A stretch of DNA of 55,345 nucleotides, taken from the NCBI GenBank assembly GCA_031269105.1, contig JAISZO010000034.1:1-55345 (forward strand). The letters are read 5' to 3'. Positions 44,904 to 53,680 of the stretch are shown one piece after another. The notes under the pieces were generated by a model. It saw nothing but the letters and a program-made list of their open reading frames with translations. It searched no databases and was not told where the DNA came from. Each line of letters opens with the position of its first letter. Within the stretch, counting starts at the first letter, position 1. This stretch comes from Planctomycetaceae bacterium. GTDB lineage: Bacteria; Planctomycetota; Planctomycetia; Pirellulales; Thermoguttaceae. A program made the position numbers and the translations under genes.

Positions 44904-46112
44904 TTAATTTGACCGATTAGAATTGTCGGCGCTTTCTTTCAGTATCGGAAACGAATAATTGGGAAACGCTTTTAAATTACCTTTTTCATCACGACCGGAA
45001 AATAAAAAGAAATCATTTTTTAAAAACGAAACGACAGAATCGGATTGTTGCGGAACAAAATAAATATTCGTATCGTGAATGACGGAAATCATTGGAACGA
45101 TTTTCGGCTTGTTCAATCCGGCGTACTTCAAAAATGACGGGTCGGAAATATTGACCGGAAAAAGATAAGGAATCGCTAAAGAAGAATTTTGAACGTCGAT
45201 AGAAATCCACGCATTTTGGTAAAACGAAGAAAACGCGGAATTTGTTCGATAATTTTGAAGCTGGCTTGCTGAATTGCTATCAAAATTCATATTGGTCAAA
45301 AGCCGAAGATCGCTTTGTGAAAGACCGTAAGGAGAATATTGAGAAGAATTGTTATTAGGAACATTTTCCGCAAATTGTTGCACTTTCTTCTGAATAATAA
45401 TTTTTTTCGCTTGACTTAATCCTCTTTGCACAAGCGGAAAAATCAAAATCGCCGCCGCCATTCCAACGAACAACGATGCAATTATATCTTTGAACGTCCA
45501 AGAACGTTTATCCTTTTTCGTCGTTTTGTTTTTTTCTCCGTAATACTTGACGTGTTTGTTGACAATCATGCTGGGCGTTTCCGACACGATCAAAGAAATT
45601 TTGCTTTTTGACGTATCTAAAGTATCTATTCGTCGAATCGTTTTACTCGTTTCCTGCGGCTTCAATAACGAATGTTTGTCGTGAGAATTTGGCGTCGGCG
45701 TAACATGAGTTACAGCTTGGCTTAACGGAAGAAGAATATCTGAATTAATATTCGATTTACTTTTATCCGTATTTTGCGTATCGACGTCTTGAGACGGAAT
45801 GAAACGGATCGTTGCTCTTCGTGAATGCGATGAGTGCGGCTTCGTTGTAAAAACGTGAGAAACAACGTCTTCCGACTTTTGAGACGCGTCTGTTTTCGAC
45901 CACAATCTTTGACAAGTACGTTGCGCCAAACCAACAGGCGGTTCATGAGAGTCGGCAATCTCATTTAAAGGAGCAATTGTTTGACAGAGTTGCGCCAAAT
46001 CATCTCGCAATGATTGACTGGATTTTAACTTTGCGTCAATTTCTTTTTGTTCTTGCGGTTCTAACGCGCCTGCCAAATATCCTAATAAAATTTCATGCCG
46101 TTGATCGTTCAT
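44904..46112 (-). CDS. putative membrane-bound anti-sigma-factor-like protein
   Basis: 402 residues from ATG 46112 (AGAAGG nine bases upstream; the track's TTG 46118 is two codons longer). The N-terminal ~60 residues (RHEILLGYLAGALEPQEQKEIDAKLKSS) match the start of planctomycete anti-sigma-like proteins, without the zinc-binding HxxxCxxC of the ZAS domain. A disordered Ser/Thr-rich linker follows, then one membrane segment at about 210-232 (IIASLFVGMAAAILIFPLV) and a periplasmic C-terminal domain with Asn-rich and Ser-rich parts. No cognate sigma gene is adjacent. The function is inferred from the N-terminus only. Confidence 0.6.
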   Translation of the reverse strand: MNDQRHEILLGYLAGALEPQEQKEIDAKLKSSQSLRDDLAQLCQTIAPLNEIADSHEPPVGLAQRTCQRLWSKTDASQKSEDVVSHVFTTKPHSSHSRRATIRFIPSQDVDTQNTDKSKSNINSDILLPLSQAVTHVTPTPNSHDKHSLLKPQETSKTIRRIDTLDTSKSKISLIVSETPSMIVNKHVKYYGEKNKTTKKDKRSWTFKDIIASLFVGMAAAILIFPLVQRGLSQAKKIIIQKKVQQFAENVPNNNSSQYSPYGLSQSDLRLLTNMNFDSNSASQLQNYRTNSAFSSFYQNAWISIDVQNSSLAIPYLFPVNISDPSFLKYAGLNKPKIVPMISVIHDTNIYFVPQQSDSVVSFLKNDFFLFSGRDEKGNLKAFPNYSFPILKESADNSNRSN

Positions 46113-46327
46113 ACGCAAGACCTTCTACGCGCGAGATTGAAAAATACCTTATTTTATAACAGAGATATTCAAAATTTATCTCTAAAAATATTTCAGTGAA
46201 ATGAATGGTTTTATTTCCTCTTTGTTGATGAAAAAAGATGCTCTAAAAATATTAGATTTTCGTATCTCATCATGTCGTCTTCTCTAAAATAAATTTTGAG
46301 TGATTTTAATAATCCGCAAAAATCAAG

Positions 46328-47557
46328 TTATTTCAGTTCTTTCTGAAGAGGATAAATAGTGAAAGGCGATCTTTTGAGCGGTTTCGCGGTTGTATTCGGC
46401 AATGCGTCGGAATCACGAAGCGGAGGCGACGGCGTATTCGGGAGATTCAACTTGGGTGAATCGGAGAATTTTTTTGAATTTACCGGAGGCGATTGAGTCG
46501 CAGGTAACGAATCTGACGACGGTACAGCAGGCGTTGTCGCGGAAGGATTGGCTGTGTGATATTGCGAAGGAGAAACAATGGCGGGCAACTGCGTGAACTC
46601 GGACGTCTGCACAGGACGCAACTTTGTTTCCGATGTTGGCGAATTTGGCGTCGTTGAAACTATCGGTATTCCAGATATTGACGATGAATTTTTCAGTGAA
46701 ACAGGCGGCAATGTCGGCGGAATATCGGCAATACTTGGCTGCACGGAAACCGTTGGTGAAACTGTACTTATATAAGCCGCCGGAGCAATCTGCGTCGGAA
46801 GGAATGACGCAGGATTGCTACCGGGCGAAACAATATTTGTTTGAGCCGTCGATGATACAACAGGATAAGATATTGTTGGTAAAATTGTTGTTGCCGGCGT
46901 TGCGTAAGTTGGCAAAGCGGACGCCGGTAAATTTTCTTGCGGGGTAATGTTTGAAATGACATTGTTTAACGCGCCAACAATCGGTCTGTTGGATTTTTCT
47001 GTTCCGGTAATTGGCTTGTAGCGAATGACTTGTTTGCGATGCAACCAAGGAAGAACCGATTCTGTTTGCCGTTCCCGATAAGAAGTAACATAACCGCCTA
47101 CGGAAGAATCGTAAACTGTTATTGGATCATAAGTTGTATCTTTTATTGTCGAATACGACCATTCATATTCTACTGTCGGTTGTACCGGCGGAACAGCTGC
47201 TGTCGGCAATGTTGTTCTTGGCAAACCGTTCCAGATAGTCGGTTGATTTGTTGAAATATAACCTGTTGACGCAACGCCATTTGCGACAACCGTGCCGCCC
47301 GGCGGAAGCGTAACGCCATTGGACGGCGGCGCAACAGTTTGCGGATACGAATCGGCGACCGGAATGATTTCAGGCGTCGTAACAACAGGCGGAATATAAG
47401 GTTGCGACACAGTCGTACGCGAACCGCGTCCGCCGAGTAACCAATCGGTAAAGTCTGACGCATGTGTAAAATTACAAAAACAAACCGTGAGCGCCATAAA
47501 AAGAACAAAATTCTTTAATGTTGCAAAATATCGTAAATTTAAAGATTGATATTTCAT
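46328..47557 (-). CDS. exported Pro/Ser/Thr-rich protein
   Basis: 409 residues from the ATG with AAGGAG upstream on the minus strand (residue 13 of the track ORF). Signal peptide: LKNFVLFMALTVCFCNFTHAS. Then SDFTDWLLGGRGSRTTVSQP, a short ordered region (EYEWSYSTIKDTTYDPITVYD, YVTSYRERQTESVLPWLHRKQVIRYKPI) that looks conserved, and a C-terminal half of low-complexity Pro, Ser and Thr sequence. No known domain. It is likely periplasmic or envelope-bound. Confidence 0.7.
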   Translation of the reverse strand: MKYQSLNLRYFATLKNFVLFMALTVCFCNFTHASDFTDWLLGGRGSRTTVSQPYIPPVVTTPEIIPVADSYPQTVAPPSNGVTLPPGGTVVANGVASTGYISTNQPTIWNGLPRTTLPTAAVPPVQPTVEYEWSYSTIKDTTYDPITVYDSSVGGYVTSYRERQTESVLPWLHRKQVIRYKPITGTEKSNRPIVGALNNVISNITPQENLPASALPTYATPATTILPTISYPVVSSTAQTNIVSPGSNPASFLPTQIAPAAYISTVSPTVSVQPSIADIPPTLPPVSLKNSSSISGIPIVSTTPNSPTSETKLRPVQTSEFTQLPAIVSPSQYHTANPSATTPAVPSSDSLPATQSPPVNSKKFSDSPKLNLPNTPSPPLRDSDALPNTTAKPLKRSPFTIYPLQKELK

Positions 47558-48197
47558 AAAATTTCTCCTTAAAATACTTTGAATACAAATCAATGAGAGG
47601 TATTTATCAACGTTTTCATAGATGTATCTACGACGATCTGCCCTAATTGGGACGAAAAATATTGGAAAATGTCAGAATTTTCGTTTTTAATTTTGACAAT
47701 TTTCGATAAGTTAGCGCCTTTATTGAATAATCAACATTTTAAATGTTAATTCAAAACATCATATTTTTGTTGAAATATTTTGTATTTTTTAATATTTTAC
47801 AAAAAAAATGACAATACTATTACTACAATCGCTATATCTGAATCAGTTGTTTTATATTGTAAACGCTACCATGTTGGTCGTTGCAAATTAAGCGAGAGAT
47901 GAGTTTATAGCGTTAAATTAAAATAGAATGTTTATTTGGCACATTAAGTAAAATAAAAAACTTAGACTATTTTAATATTTCAGCGAAATTGGAATTTGCA
48001 ATAAACCTTTATTTTCCAACGAAAATAAGAGTTTTGATAGAAAAATTTTCACTATCTTTGCCGTCGTTTCTATTGGCTCGCCAATAAAAATACAAGAACG
48101 ACATTCTATTTTCTGACGTTATAACGGCGTTTCGGCGAAACGCCGCCTTCGCAAAAAGCAAATGAAAAAACAACAGAAAAACTTTCAAAATTTATTT
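47558..48197. other. AT-rich intergenic region
   Basis: About 640 bases without a gene. It includes a perfect hairpin GGCGTTTC-GGC-GAAACGCC at about 48128-48146 between the two minus-strand genes. No T run follows on either strand, so it is a weak terminator candidate. Confidence 0.45.
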
Positions 48198-49784
48198 TTA
48201 TTCCTCTTTCCGTGCTTCCTCCGTAGAGACCGGATTTTTACCAAGCAATACAAACAGAATGAAGAAAACGGCAATATAACCGGCAGGCGGCAATAAAATG
48301 CCTTTCCAATTATACGCCTGCGCCACAAGATACTCGCGGCGTTCAATCGCAAACTCGTCCTGTTCTTCTTTCTTGATTTCTTTGAAGAGTTTTATTAAAT
48401 CGTCTTTCTTAAATTTGTTTCCGCTGATTTCAAGTTCGTCATCCGCTTTGGCTAATTCTTGAGACGTAATTTTATTGTCTTGGTTCTCATCAAGCACAGA
48501 ACCCAAATCCGACGCAACCGCCGCAGTTTGCTCTTTTTTCGGAAACAGAGCATCTGTCACGGTTTTACCGAGATCAAGATATTTCCAAGCCGAATTGGCG
48601 GCTTTGACGTCGTCCCATGCGGGTAACGATTCAAACGCTTTCGCCGAAGCGACGCTGTTGATTGTCGGCTCGTTTTGCGGCTGATCGCGGATAATTCCAT
48701 AACCCACCGAACCAAGAACCTGACCAACGCCAAGCAACAGAAACGCCATCAAACCTTGCACGCTGTTTTTCAAATCCGCCGGAGCTTTCTTGTCCGCGTA
48801 CATGTAAGCGGCAACGTACAGAAACGAATAGCAGAATCCGTGCAAGAGAAGCGCAATCACGGCGCACTCAAACGTTGGAATCGTGAATACCCAATACCGC
48901 AACGCCCACGCCGCCATGCCAAGTACGACCACCCATTTCAGACCGATACGGGTAATGAAAAACGGCAGAAGCGACATAAAGAAAATTTCGCTAAACTGAT
49001 TCAGCGTCGTCAACGCAACCGGCGAAGGATAACCGTGCTGCGTCAAATAAGTCACTTGAAACGCAAAGAAAAAGTTACACGCCGGAATACTTGCAAGAAA
49101 AACGCACAGCACGAAAATTGCAAAGGATGGGTCTTTGAAAAGCTTCAAAGCGCCTAAACCGAGAGCGTCGGATTTTTCGCCTTCTTTCGGAGCGCCTTTG
49201 GGCGGCGTGTCGGGAAGAGTTACGGCGTAAAGAGCGAGTAAAATACCGCAAACGCCGCCTGCAAACAGGAAGTAAGGTTGTTTCGCTCCGTCAAGGAACG
49301 CGGCGATAAACAAGTTGACGACAATCCATCCAATCGTTCCGAAAACGAAAACGTAAGGCGCTTTGCCCGGAGCGGAATGTTTGAACACGATACTATTGAC
49401 CAACGCAATAGTCGGCATAAAGCAAATTCCCGAAAAGAGAATCAAAACCATCAGGACGGTAAACAGCGCCGTTCCTGATGCGAGATGATATTGACAGACC
49501 GCTCCGGCGGCGAGCAAGGCAAGACCGCCGAATAGGTGCAACAGCGAAACAACTTTTTGCGCCGAAAAATACCGGTCGGCAAGCGGCGCAATGAACAGCG
49601 GCGAAATAATCGCGCCAAATGGAATGGCGGCGTAAAGCCACCCGATTTGCGTGCCGGGCAGTTTAAGAATATCGCTCGCATAACCGCCAAGCGCTCCCGC
49701 CCAACTTCCCCAGATGGCGAACTGTAAAAAATAAGCGATACACAAGCGGGGATAAATCCCGGAAGACGATTTCGCGTCGGTCAT
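48198..49784 (-). CDS. MFS nucleoside-type transporter with an EF-hand insert
   Basis: 528 residues. A major facilitator resembling the nucleoside:H+ symporter group (NupG-like): YFLQFAIWGSWAGALGGYAS, then IGWLYAAIPFGAIISPLFIAPLADRYFSAQ, twelve hydrophobic segments. Between the next-to-last and last segments there is an extra ~120-residue soluble region with DENQDNKITSQE (about 432-443), matching the calcium-binding EF-hand loop (Asp1, Asn3, Asp5, Lys7, Ile8, Glu12), followed by a Lys/Glu-rich helix. The insert is not usual for the family. GGAG sits nine bases before ATG 49784. It sits alone, divergent from blaI. Confidence 0.85.
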   Translation of the reverse strand: MTDAKSSSGIYPRLCIAYFLQFAIWGSWAGALGGYASDILKLPGTQIGWLYAAIPFGAIISPLFIAPLADRYFSAQKVVSLLHLFGGLALLAAGAVCQYHLASGTALFTVLMVLILFSGICFMPTIALVNSIVFKHSAPGKAPYVFVFGTIGWIVVNLFIAAFLDGAKQPYFLFAGGVCGILLALYAVTLPDTPPKGAPKEGEKSDALGLGALKLFKDPSFAIFVLCVFLASIPACNFFFAFQVTYLTQHGYPSPVALTTLNQFSEIFFMSLLPFFITRIGLKWVVVLGMAAWALRYWVFTIPTFECAVIALLLHGFCYSFLYVAAYMYADKKAPADLKNSVQGLMAFLLLGVGQVLGSVGYGIIRDQPQNEPTINSVASAKAFESLPAWDDVKAANSAWKYLDLGKTVTDALFPKKEQTAAVASDLGSVLDENQDNKITSQELAKADDELEISGNKFKKDDLIKLFKEIKKEEQDEFAIERREYLVAQAYNWKGILLPPAGYIAVFFILFVLLGKNPVSTEEARKEE

Positions 49785-50085
49785 AAATAGTTACTCCGTA
49801 AGTTTTTTGAGTGAAAGTTTTGGTTGAAAACGATAAAGTTAAAAACGTTTTGTTTTTCGGTTCTGCGGTCAAAACAACCGCCCGCTCAACTTTATTACTT
49901 TTTGTTTTTAACATTTCTTTCTTATTATGTCAAGTTTTCTCATAATTTTCAAGGAGTTCTACAGAATTTTTGAAAAAAGTAGGATTTTGCGTCGCTGATT
50001 CGAAGCGGTCGCTACGGAATCCAGATCATGCCGCCGCTAACGCAACTCATTAATTTAGGAAAAGACAGAAAATATTTTAACCCTC
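49785..50085. other. divergent intergenic region MFS / BlaI
   Basis: About 300 bases, no gene. The BlaI-type operator-promoter lies at its right end (50086-50114). Confidence 0.5.
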
Positions 50086-50114
50086 TTGACGCAATCTACA
50101 CTTGTAGTCAAAAT
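50086..50114 (+). promoter_or_regulatory. promoter with BlaI-type operator for the blaI/blaR1 pair
   Basis: TTGACG (50086-50091), 17 bases, CAAAAT (50109-50114). Inside the spacer is CTACACTTGTAG (50096-50107), a perfect CTACA-NN-TGTAG dyad. Known BlaI/MecI operators have a TACA...TGTA core, so autoregulation by the downstream BlaI-like protein is expected. Confidence 0.65.
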
Positions 50115-50165
50115 AACCACATTCGTATTTAATTAACGATTGAAATTGAATTTGCGGAGGAAAAG

Positions 50166-50552
50166 ATGTCGGATTTTGAAATTTCGGACGCTCAATGGCG
50201 GGTGATGGAAGTTGTCTGGTCGCGCGGCGAGGCAACGGCGGCGGACATTATTGACGAAATCACGCCGGAAACCGGATGGAATCATCAAACCGTCCGAACT
50301 CTGCTTGCACGACTTGTACAAAAAGGCGTGTTGCAAACACGTCCGGTGCGGAATTATTACGTTTATTCTTCGCTCGTGTCCCGCGAAGAATCAGTGCGGA
50401 ACGAAAGCGAATCGTTTCTGAAACGGCTCTTTCACGGTAACGCCGATTCGTTGCTCGTCCATTTTGTCCGTGAAGGAAAAGTTCAACAGGAAACGCTTGA
50501 CCGATTACAAAAAATGATTGACGAACAACAAAACAAGAAAAATAAAAAATGA
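50166..50552 (+). CDS. BlaI/MecI/CopY-family transcriptional repressor
   Basis: 128 residues. Winged-helix repressor that dimerises and binds TACA-NN-TGTA operators, released by proteolysis triggered by its BlaR1-type partner. The pattern is canonical: ISDAQWRVMEVVWSRGEATAADIID, then WNHQTVRTLLARLVQKGVLQTR and NYYVYSSLVSREE. GGAGG precedes ATG 50166. The M56 peptidase gene follows immediately. It is not necessarily tied to beta-lactams: in planctomycetes these pairs are numerous and mostly unstudied. Confidence 0.92.
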   Translation: MSDFEISDAQWRVMEVVWSRGEATAADIIDEITPETGWNHQTVRTLLARLVQKGVLQTRPVRNYYVYSSLVSREESVRNESESFLKRLFHGNADSLLVHFVREGKVQQETLDRLQKMIDEQQNKKNKK

Positions 50553-50556
50553 GAGG

Positions 50557-51843
50557 TTGACTATATTCGATGAATTTATCTCGCTATTTGTTACAACGCT
50601 TTGGCGATCCGCGTGGCAAGGATCAGTTTTGGCGTTATTGGTTGTCGCAATCCTGTGGTTTTTCGGTCAACGGATTCCGGCACGTTTCAGGTTTTTGCTG
50701 ATCGGCGTTGTGTTGATACGGTTTTTATCGCCTTATACTCCGCCGGTTGTAACAAGCATGTTTGAAATTTCTCAACACGCAACAAATTTCGTTTCGACAT
50801 TTTTTGAAGCGCCCGAAATTGCCAATATCGAAAATTCCGTCCCTGCTCATTTTTTGACATTTTCCGAAACGGCAACTTCGCAAAACGTTTTCTCTGATTT
50901 ATCGAATCAAAAATTGTCCAATAAAAATAAGATTGTTTCAACGCAAATTTCGACACAAATAAACATTGACGAACATTCGCAAGCAATGTCGTTACTTCAT
51001 CGCGACGTGATTATTCTGTTGGCGATTTGTGTTGTCGCGTTGATTTGGTTTGCCGGAATATTGTTTTTTGCAATTCGTTTTTTTTGCGACGAATTTCGGC
51101 TTTTCAAAAAACGTCAATATTGGAAAGTTGCCGAATCGCCGGAACTGTTGCGACTTGTTGCCGAATGTCGGAAACAATACGGTTTGCGTCGAAATGTAAC
51201 GGTTTTTATGACGCCGGAACCGGTTGGAGCGGCGTCGTGCGGTATTTTTTATCCAGCAATGATTTTGTCGCAAGAATTAACCGAATCGTTTGACGCGAAA
51301 GAATTGCGGCTTATTTTGCTGCATGAACTGTTACATCATCAACGTTTTGATCCGTTGTCGCAATTTTTGTCTCAAATTGTTTTTATGTTACATTGGTGGA
51401 ATCCGTTTGTTTGGATTTTGTTGGGTCGGTTTCGCTTGGAACGGGAACTTGCGGTCGATGAATCAGTAGTTCAATTGACCGGACAAGAGAACGCATCGAA
51501 TTACGGCAATGTCGTTTTGAAAGCGTTTCGTCAATACGCAACTGTTATTCAAAATATTCCGAACAAATTTAATCCGGTTTTGCTTGGCGTTCAAAACGGC
51601 AATCAAAGCCAAGACAAATTTTTAGAAAGGAGAATCACAATGATTCTTACATCTCACCCGAACACGTTATTTCGTGTAACGTTTGGCATATTATTACTTG
51701 ACCGCGTGATTGAATCGGCGTTGACCGACAAAGATTTTACGCCGACTCCGTTACCGTCGCGAGCGGCAATTATTGTTCGGTGGCTATTCATTATATATAG
51801 GTCTCGCCATGATGATTTATGCCGTATCTATGAAATTCATTAA
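50557..51843 (+). CDS. BlaR1/MecR1-type M56 metallopeptidase sensor
   Basis: About 428 residues. Membrane zinc peptidase partner of the BlaI-like repressor. Four membrane segments frame the catalytic region; the zinc motif HELLHH is visible near residue 258, and RELAVDESVVQLTG carries the third ligand region. The start is uncertain: TTG 50557 abuts the upstream GAGAGG too closely, TTG 50518 lies inside blaI, and no ATG is in frame nearby, so translational coupling is likely. There is no penicillin-binding sensor domain at the C-terminus; the protein ends in a short hydrophobic/basic tail. Confidence 0.82.
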   Translation: MTIFDEFISLFVTTLWRSAWQGSVLALLVVAILWFFGQRIPARFRFLLIGVVLIRFLSPYTPPVVTSMFEISQHATNFVSTFFEAPEIANIENSVPAHFLTFSETATSQNVFSDLSNQKLSNKNKIVSTQISTQINIDEHSQAMSLLHRDVIILLAICVVALIWFAGILFFAIRFFCDEFRLFKKRQYWKVAESPELLRLVAECRKQYGLRRNVTVFMTPEPVGAASCGIFYPAMILSQELTESFDAKELRLILLHELLHHQRFDPLSQFLSQIVFMLHWWNPFVWILLGRFRLERELAVDESVVQLTGQENASNYGNVVLKAFRQYATVIQNIPNKFNPVLLGVQNGNQSQDKFLERRITMILTSHPNTLFRVTFGILLLDRVIESALTDKDFTPTPLPSRAAIIVRWLFIIYRSRHDDLCRIYEIH

Positions 51844-52230
51844 GAAAAAAGAGTGAAACTGTTCAGCGTTGTATTTCGCTGGAAACTCAAACAATTAAAT
51901 CTTCTATAAATACACCTCAAATTAAACAAGATTTCATACCAATTCGTAAACACTAGGAAAAATTTTAAAATATTTTTGAGAATAATTGTTAAATGTAGGT
52001 AAACATAAGTCATTACCAATACTTATGTTATGTCGCATTATCAATACTGATTGAGTAAAATTAACGCTATTGTTTTATTAAAGACGTATTCTTGGCGCTT
52101 AAATTTAACTTGCTTATAATTATCTAAAACTTTTACGCTATCGTTATTCAAATTTATTTATTATTATTTATTGCCATTTTTATTTTTTTAATAACGCATC
52201 GCAAAATACTTATTCGTATAAGGTCTTCGT
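51844..52230. other. AT-rich intergenic region
   Basis: No gene seen; several long A/T runs. No clear promoter pair. Confidence 0.4.
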
Positions 52231-52710
52231 ATGTTCGCAACAAAGAATGATCGTTTACAGAAATATTTTTTGAAAACCAATGAAAATATTGGACATGCGA
52301 TTGTTGTAGATAAAAAATTAGTCGCGTCTTTCCGCTTTTTCTTATTGATTTCTTTTTTCCTTGTTTTCGCCTCGTGCGAACAATCGACTTATCAGACAAA
52401 TCCTCTTTCTTTTTCTGATTCCGTAAAAATCTGCGAACTTCCTTACAAGAAAAATACTCGTAAAAAACCGCTTTTAAAATTAACAGAGCAAGAGAAGGAC
52501 TTGATTTGGAATTTTGTTTCGCTTCCTCAAAATGATAAACTTGGTCTTTCGTATCTTCTTCACTATTTGAAGGTTTATGCGGAAAAGCCGGAAAAATATC
52601 GACGAGAAAAAGAATATTTATTATCTATCATTCAAGAAGAAAAAGGTTCATCCGCCAAGTCCGTACCTTACCTCTCTCATAACAAAAAAACGGACAAGTT
52701 GCTACAATAA
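52231..52710 (+). CDS. lipoprotein of unknown function, possibly truncated
   Basis: 159 residues. A long N-terminal region (MFATKNDRLQKYFLKTNENI) precedes a hydrophobic core and lipobox-like VFASCEQ with Cys near residue 50; a downstream start would give a standard lipoprotein signal, but none with a ribosome site is seen. The rest has KPLLKLTEQEKDLIWNFVSL and YLLHYLKVYAEKPEKYRREK, ordinary soluble helices. The ORF ends at about the point where ISL3 transposase sequence begins in another frame, so its C-terminus may have been replaced. Confidence 0.5.
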   Translation: MFATKNDRLQKYFLKTNENIGHAIVVDKKLVASFRFFLLISFFLVFASCEQSTYQTNPLSFSDSVKICELPYKKNTRKKPLLKLTEQEKDLIWNFVSLPQNDKLGLSYLLHYLKVYAEKPEKYRREKEYLLSIIQEEKGSSAKSVPYLSHNKKTDKLLQ

Positions 52711-52975
52711 GTCGGCAAGTCGTTTTTTACTTCGCTGGATACAAACAGCGGAAGCGACGAATATCCCGGAATTACAGCGTTTTGCGAAAACGTTGCGCAA
52801 TCACGCCGATCAACTCATCAACGACGTCACTTGCGAAATCTCGACTGGTCCGCTTGAAGGACTAAACAATAAAATCAAAACCATGAAAAGACAAGCATAC
52901 GATTTCCGTGATCTCGAATTTTTCAAACTCAAAATCTTGGCAATACATAACGCAAGGTACGAACTTGTCGGATGA
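52700..52975 (+). pseudogene. 3' remnant of an ISL3-family transposase
   Basis: In the frame of the track ORF 52577, the last ~90 codons read RFLLRWIQTAEATNIPELQR, then GPLEGLNNKIKTMKRQAYDF and RDLEFFKLKILAIHNARYEL. This is the C-terminal part of the DDE transposase of ISL3 (the E of the DDE triad lies in GPLEGLNNKIK). The N-terminal ~300 residues are missing, and the upstream half of the ORF is the lipoprotein in another frame. A dead fragment; its border is roughly 52700. Confidence 0.85.
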
Positions 52976-52994
52976 ACCAGAAGTTTTTATTACC

Positions 52995-53405
52995 ATGAAA
53001 CATTTTACATTTTTAATTGCTTTAACATTACTTTGCGTTGGATGCAGCAAAGACGTTTCCGTTAGCGGAACGGTAAAATATACGGATGGGCAGCCGCTCA
53101 ATCAGGGAACAGTGATGTTCTCTACGCCGACTTACGTTGGTTCTGCGCCGATTCAACCGGATGGAACTTACAAAGTATCCGGCAGTAAAACCAATTCCGG
53201 CATTCCTCGCGGAGAATACAAGGTTTGCGTTGCGGCAAGTACTTCAACGAGCAATGATACGCCGGGTTGGAAACGGGGCGTTTCGATGGTGGACGCAAAA
53301 TTCAGCGACCCGGAAAATAGCGGTTTGATCATAAAAATCGACGGAGCAACGAAATACGATATTACAGTTGACTATCCGAAAACGGGACGAGTGAAAGAAA
53401 AATAG
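52995..53405 (+). CDS. small lipoprotein with carboxypeptidase-regulatory-like fold
   Basis: 136 residues from ATG 52995; the track's GTG 52908 is inside the transposase remnant. Signal MKHFTFLIALTLLCVG with Cys near 17 (VGCSKD). Same family as 17610: VSVSGTVKYTDGQPLNQGTVMF, IQPDGTYKVSGSK, GIPRGEYKVCV, ending KYDITVDYPK. In this class a DUF1559 gene is often adjacent, but here only the transposase tail is upstream (19 bases), so this gene may have been separated from its partner. Confidence 0.8.
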   Translation: MKHFTFLIALTLLCVGCSKDVSVSGTVKYTDGQPLNQGTVMFSTPTYVGSAPIQPDGTYKVSGSKTNSGIPRGEYKVCVAASTSTSNDTPGWKRGVSMVDAKFSDPENSGLIIKIDGATKYDITVDYPKTGRVKEK

Positions 53406-53412
53406 TAACGAT

Positions 53413-53473
53413 TCAGCGGAATTTTCGTAACTATATCGCCATTGAGTTGAGTAGTGCAATTTTCAGTTCCGCT
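53413..53473. repeat. short inverted-repeat element sharing the MITE end
   Basis: TCAGCGGAATTTTCGT (53413-53428) is identical to bases of the MITE end at 27864-27880, and CAGTTCCGCT (to 53473) is a partial inverse of it. A CCGTA...TACGG hairpin follows at about 53497-53516. Its position is 440 bases after the ISL3 remnant. Confidence 0.55.
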
Positions 53474-53524
53474 AGGAACGTTGCATTATTAACCGTATGC
53501 TTTGGCTTACGGTAGGCGATTGCG

Positions 53525-53680
53525 TTATTCCTCAAACAGGGCGTCAACAAATGGAATCGGTTCAAACACGACAAGATCGTCCGCCGATTCTCCCACTCCG
53601 ACATATTTGACCGGCAAATCAATCAACCGGCAAATCGCTACGATCACGCCGCCTTTTGCCGGCGGTTCAAGCGACGTCAA
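53525..53680 (-). pseudogene. ftsY: 3' remnant of ftsY (SRP receptor)
   Basis: On the minus strand, reading from TTG 53680, LTSLEPPAKGGVIVAICRLI is followed by DLPVKYVGVGESADDLVVFE and ends FVDALFEE then TAA. This is the C-terminal end of the SRP GTPase FtsY (usual LTKLDGTAKGG, LP.KYIGVGE..DDL.PF, F..ALF). In the fragment TKLD, the guanine-specificity motif, is already altered to TSLE. The N and main GTPase domains are absent. It overlaps the last 14 bases of the RnfC-like gene in another frame. FtsY is essential, so an intact copy should exist elsewhere. Confidence 0.85.

Noticed and set aside
48127-48146. Terminator for the MFS gene (minus strand)
   Set aside because: Strong hairpin but no T run downstream on the minus strand; more likely a REP-like palindrome.
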